A stretch of 64,000 nucleotides of DNA from Leeia aquatica (lineage in GTDB: Bacteria; Pseudomonadota; Gammaproteobacteria; Burkholderiales; Leeiaceae): assembly GCF_012641365.1 (NCBI RefSeq), contig NZ_JABAIM010000002.1, positions 372,001 through 436,000 of the forward strand, given 5' to 3'. The notes below the pieces were generated by a model. The model made no database searches and was not told where the DNA came from. It saw only the letters and a program-made list of their open reading frames with translations. The position numbers were made by a program, and so were the translations under genes. Every line of letters starts with the position of its first letter. Position 1 is the first letter of the stretch. Shown one piece after another: positions 63,765 to 64,000 of this stretch.

Positions 63765-64000
63765 TCAGCGGGAGGTGAACCAACGCGCAGGGGTCACCCC
63801 AAGCGCACGCTGAAACATGCTGATGAACGCACTGGGAGTGGCATAGCCCAGTGCGTCCGCCACCTGCGCCACCCTTTCTCCATTCGACAAGCGCTCCAGC
63901 GCCTGCACCAGTCGGGCCTGCTGCCGCCACTGGGCAAAACTGAGCCCGGTTTCCTGCTGAAACAAGCGCGTGATGGTGCGCGCGGACAGCCCGGCCCACT
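63765..64000 (-). CDS. AraC-family regulator, C-terminal part (cut by window edge)
   Basis: The 3' 77 codons of a minus-strand gene whose start is beyond 64000. Sequence WAGLSARTITRLFQQETGLSFAQWRQQARLVQALERLSNGERVAQVADALGYATPSAFISMFQRALGVTPARWFTSR contains both helix-turn-helix motifs of the AraC/XylS DNA-binding domain, with the conserved GYATPSAFISMFQRALGVTPARW. Sensor domain and target are outside the window. (Frames starting at internal Met are not separate genes.). Confidence 0.88.
   Translation of the reverse strand, partial: WAGLSARTITRLFQQETGLSFAQWRQQARLVQALERLSNGERVAQVADALGYATPSAFISMFQRALGVTPARWFTSR

Overview
The window reads as a moderately GC-rich chromosome segment of a beta-proteobacterium. 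A Neisseriales / Chromobacteriaceae-type genome is the best fit, inferred from the compact TCA cluster (sdhCDAB-sdhE-gltA-sucAB-lpdA-sucCD with gntR and mdh alongside), the DUF3460 gene next to it, the sigma-54/PrpR-controlled methylcitrate operon and the hemP-TonB receptor-hmuSTUV haem locus. No rRNA, tRNA, CRISPR array, prophage or complete insertion sequence was recognised.

Layout. (1) 1-5.8 kb is accessory: a DUF1266 membrane protein, a DUF488 protein, and a divergent LysR / DsbA-fold / NAD(P)-binding / MFS efflux module. (2) 6.0-21.5 kb is the TCA block on the minus strand, read sdhC-sdhD-sdhA-sdhB-sdhE-gltA-sucA-sucB-lpdA-sucC-sucD, with a DUF3460 gene at its far end. A GntR/UTRA regulator and divergent mdh lie at its head, separated by an intergenic region with a perfect 16-bp palindrome and an FNR-like box. 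Most gene boundaries between sdhE and sucC carry a perfect GC-rich hairpin. (3) 21.5-22.65 kb is an AT-richer mini-island of tiny genes. (4) 22.7-28.9 kb is the propionate (2-methylcitrate) locus: prpR divergent from prpB-prpC-GNAT-prpD, with a textbook -24/-12 promoter and repeated PrpR-type inverted repeats. (5) 28.9-44.2 kb is a mixture of GNAT, VOC, DUF and export genes, an ATP-grasp trio, a flavin reductase, a polysaccharide deacetylase, a PAS chemoreceptor, and a translationally coupled kinase / receiver / GGDEF-EAL signalling operon. (6) 44.3-50.5 kb is the haem-uptake locus with a Fur-like box. (7) 50.6-64 kb holds a solute-binding protein with a QseBC-like two-component pair, a GH64-like glucanase without an obvious signal peptide, a LysR/MFS pair, a gamma-carbonic-anhydrase-like protein, a PepSY protein, lipoproteins and the 3' part of an AraC-type regulator cut by the window edge.

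The most unusual structure is a 151-bp direct repeat (5648-5798 and 22245-22395, 6 mismatches, the last 111 bp identical). It carries the 3' end of one small gene and the 5' end of another, and it brackets the entire TCA block. Copy 2 lies in the mini-island. Copy 1 abuts, and seems to supply the stop codon of, the MFS gene of the accessory module. This looks like a relic of small-gene (possibly orphan immunity gene) cassette shuffling.
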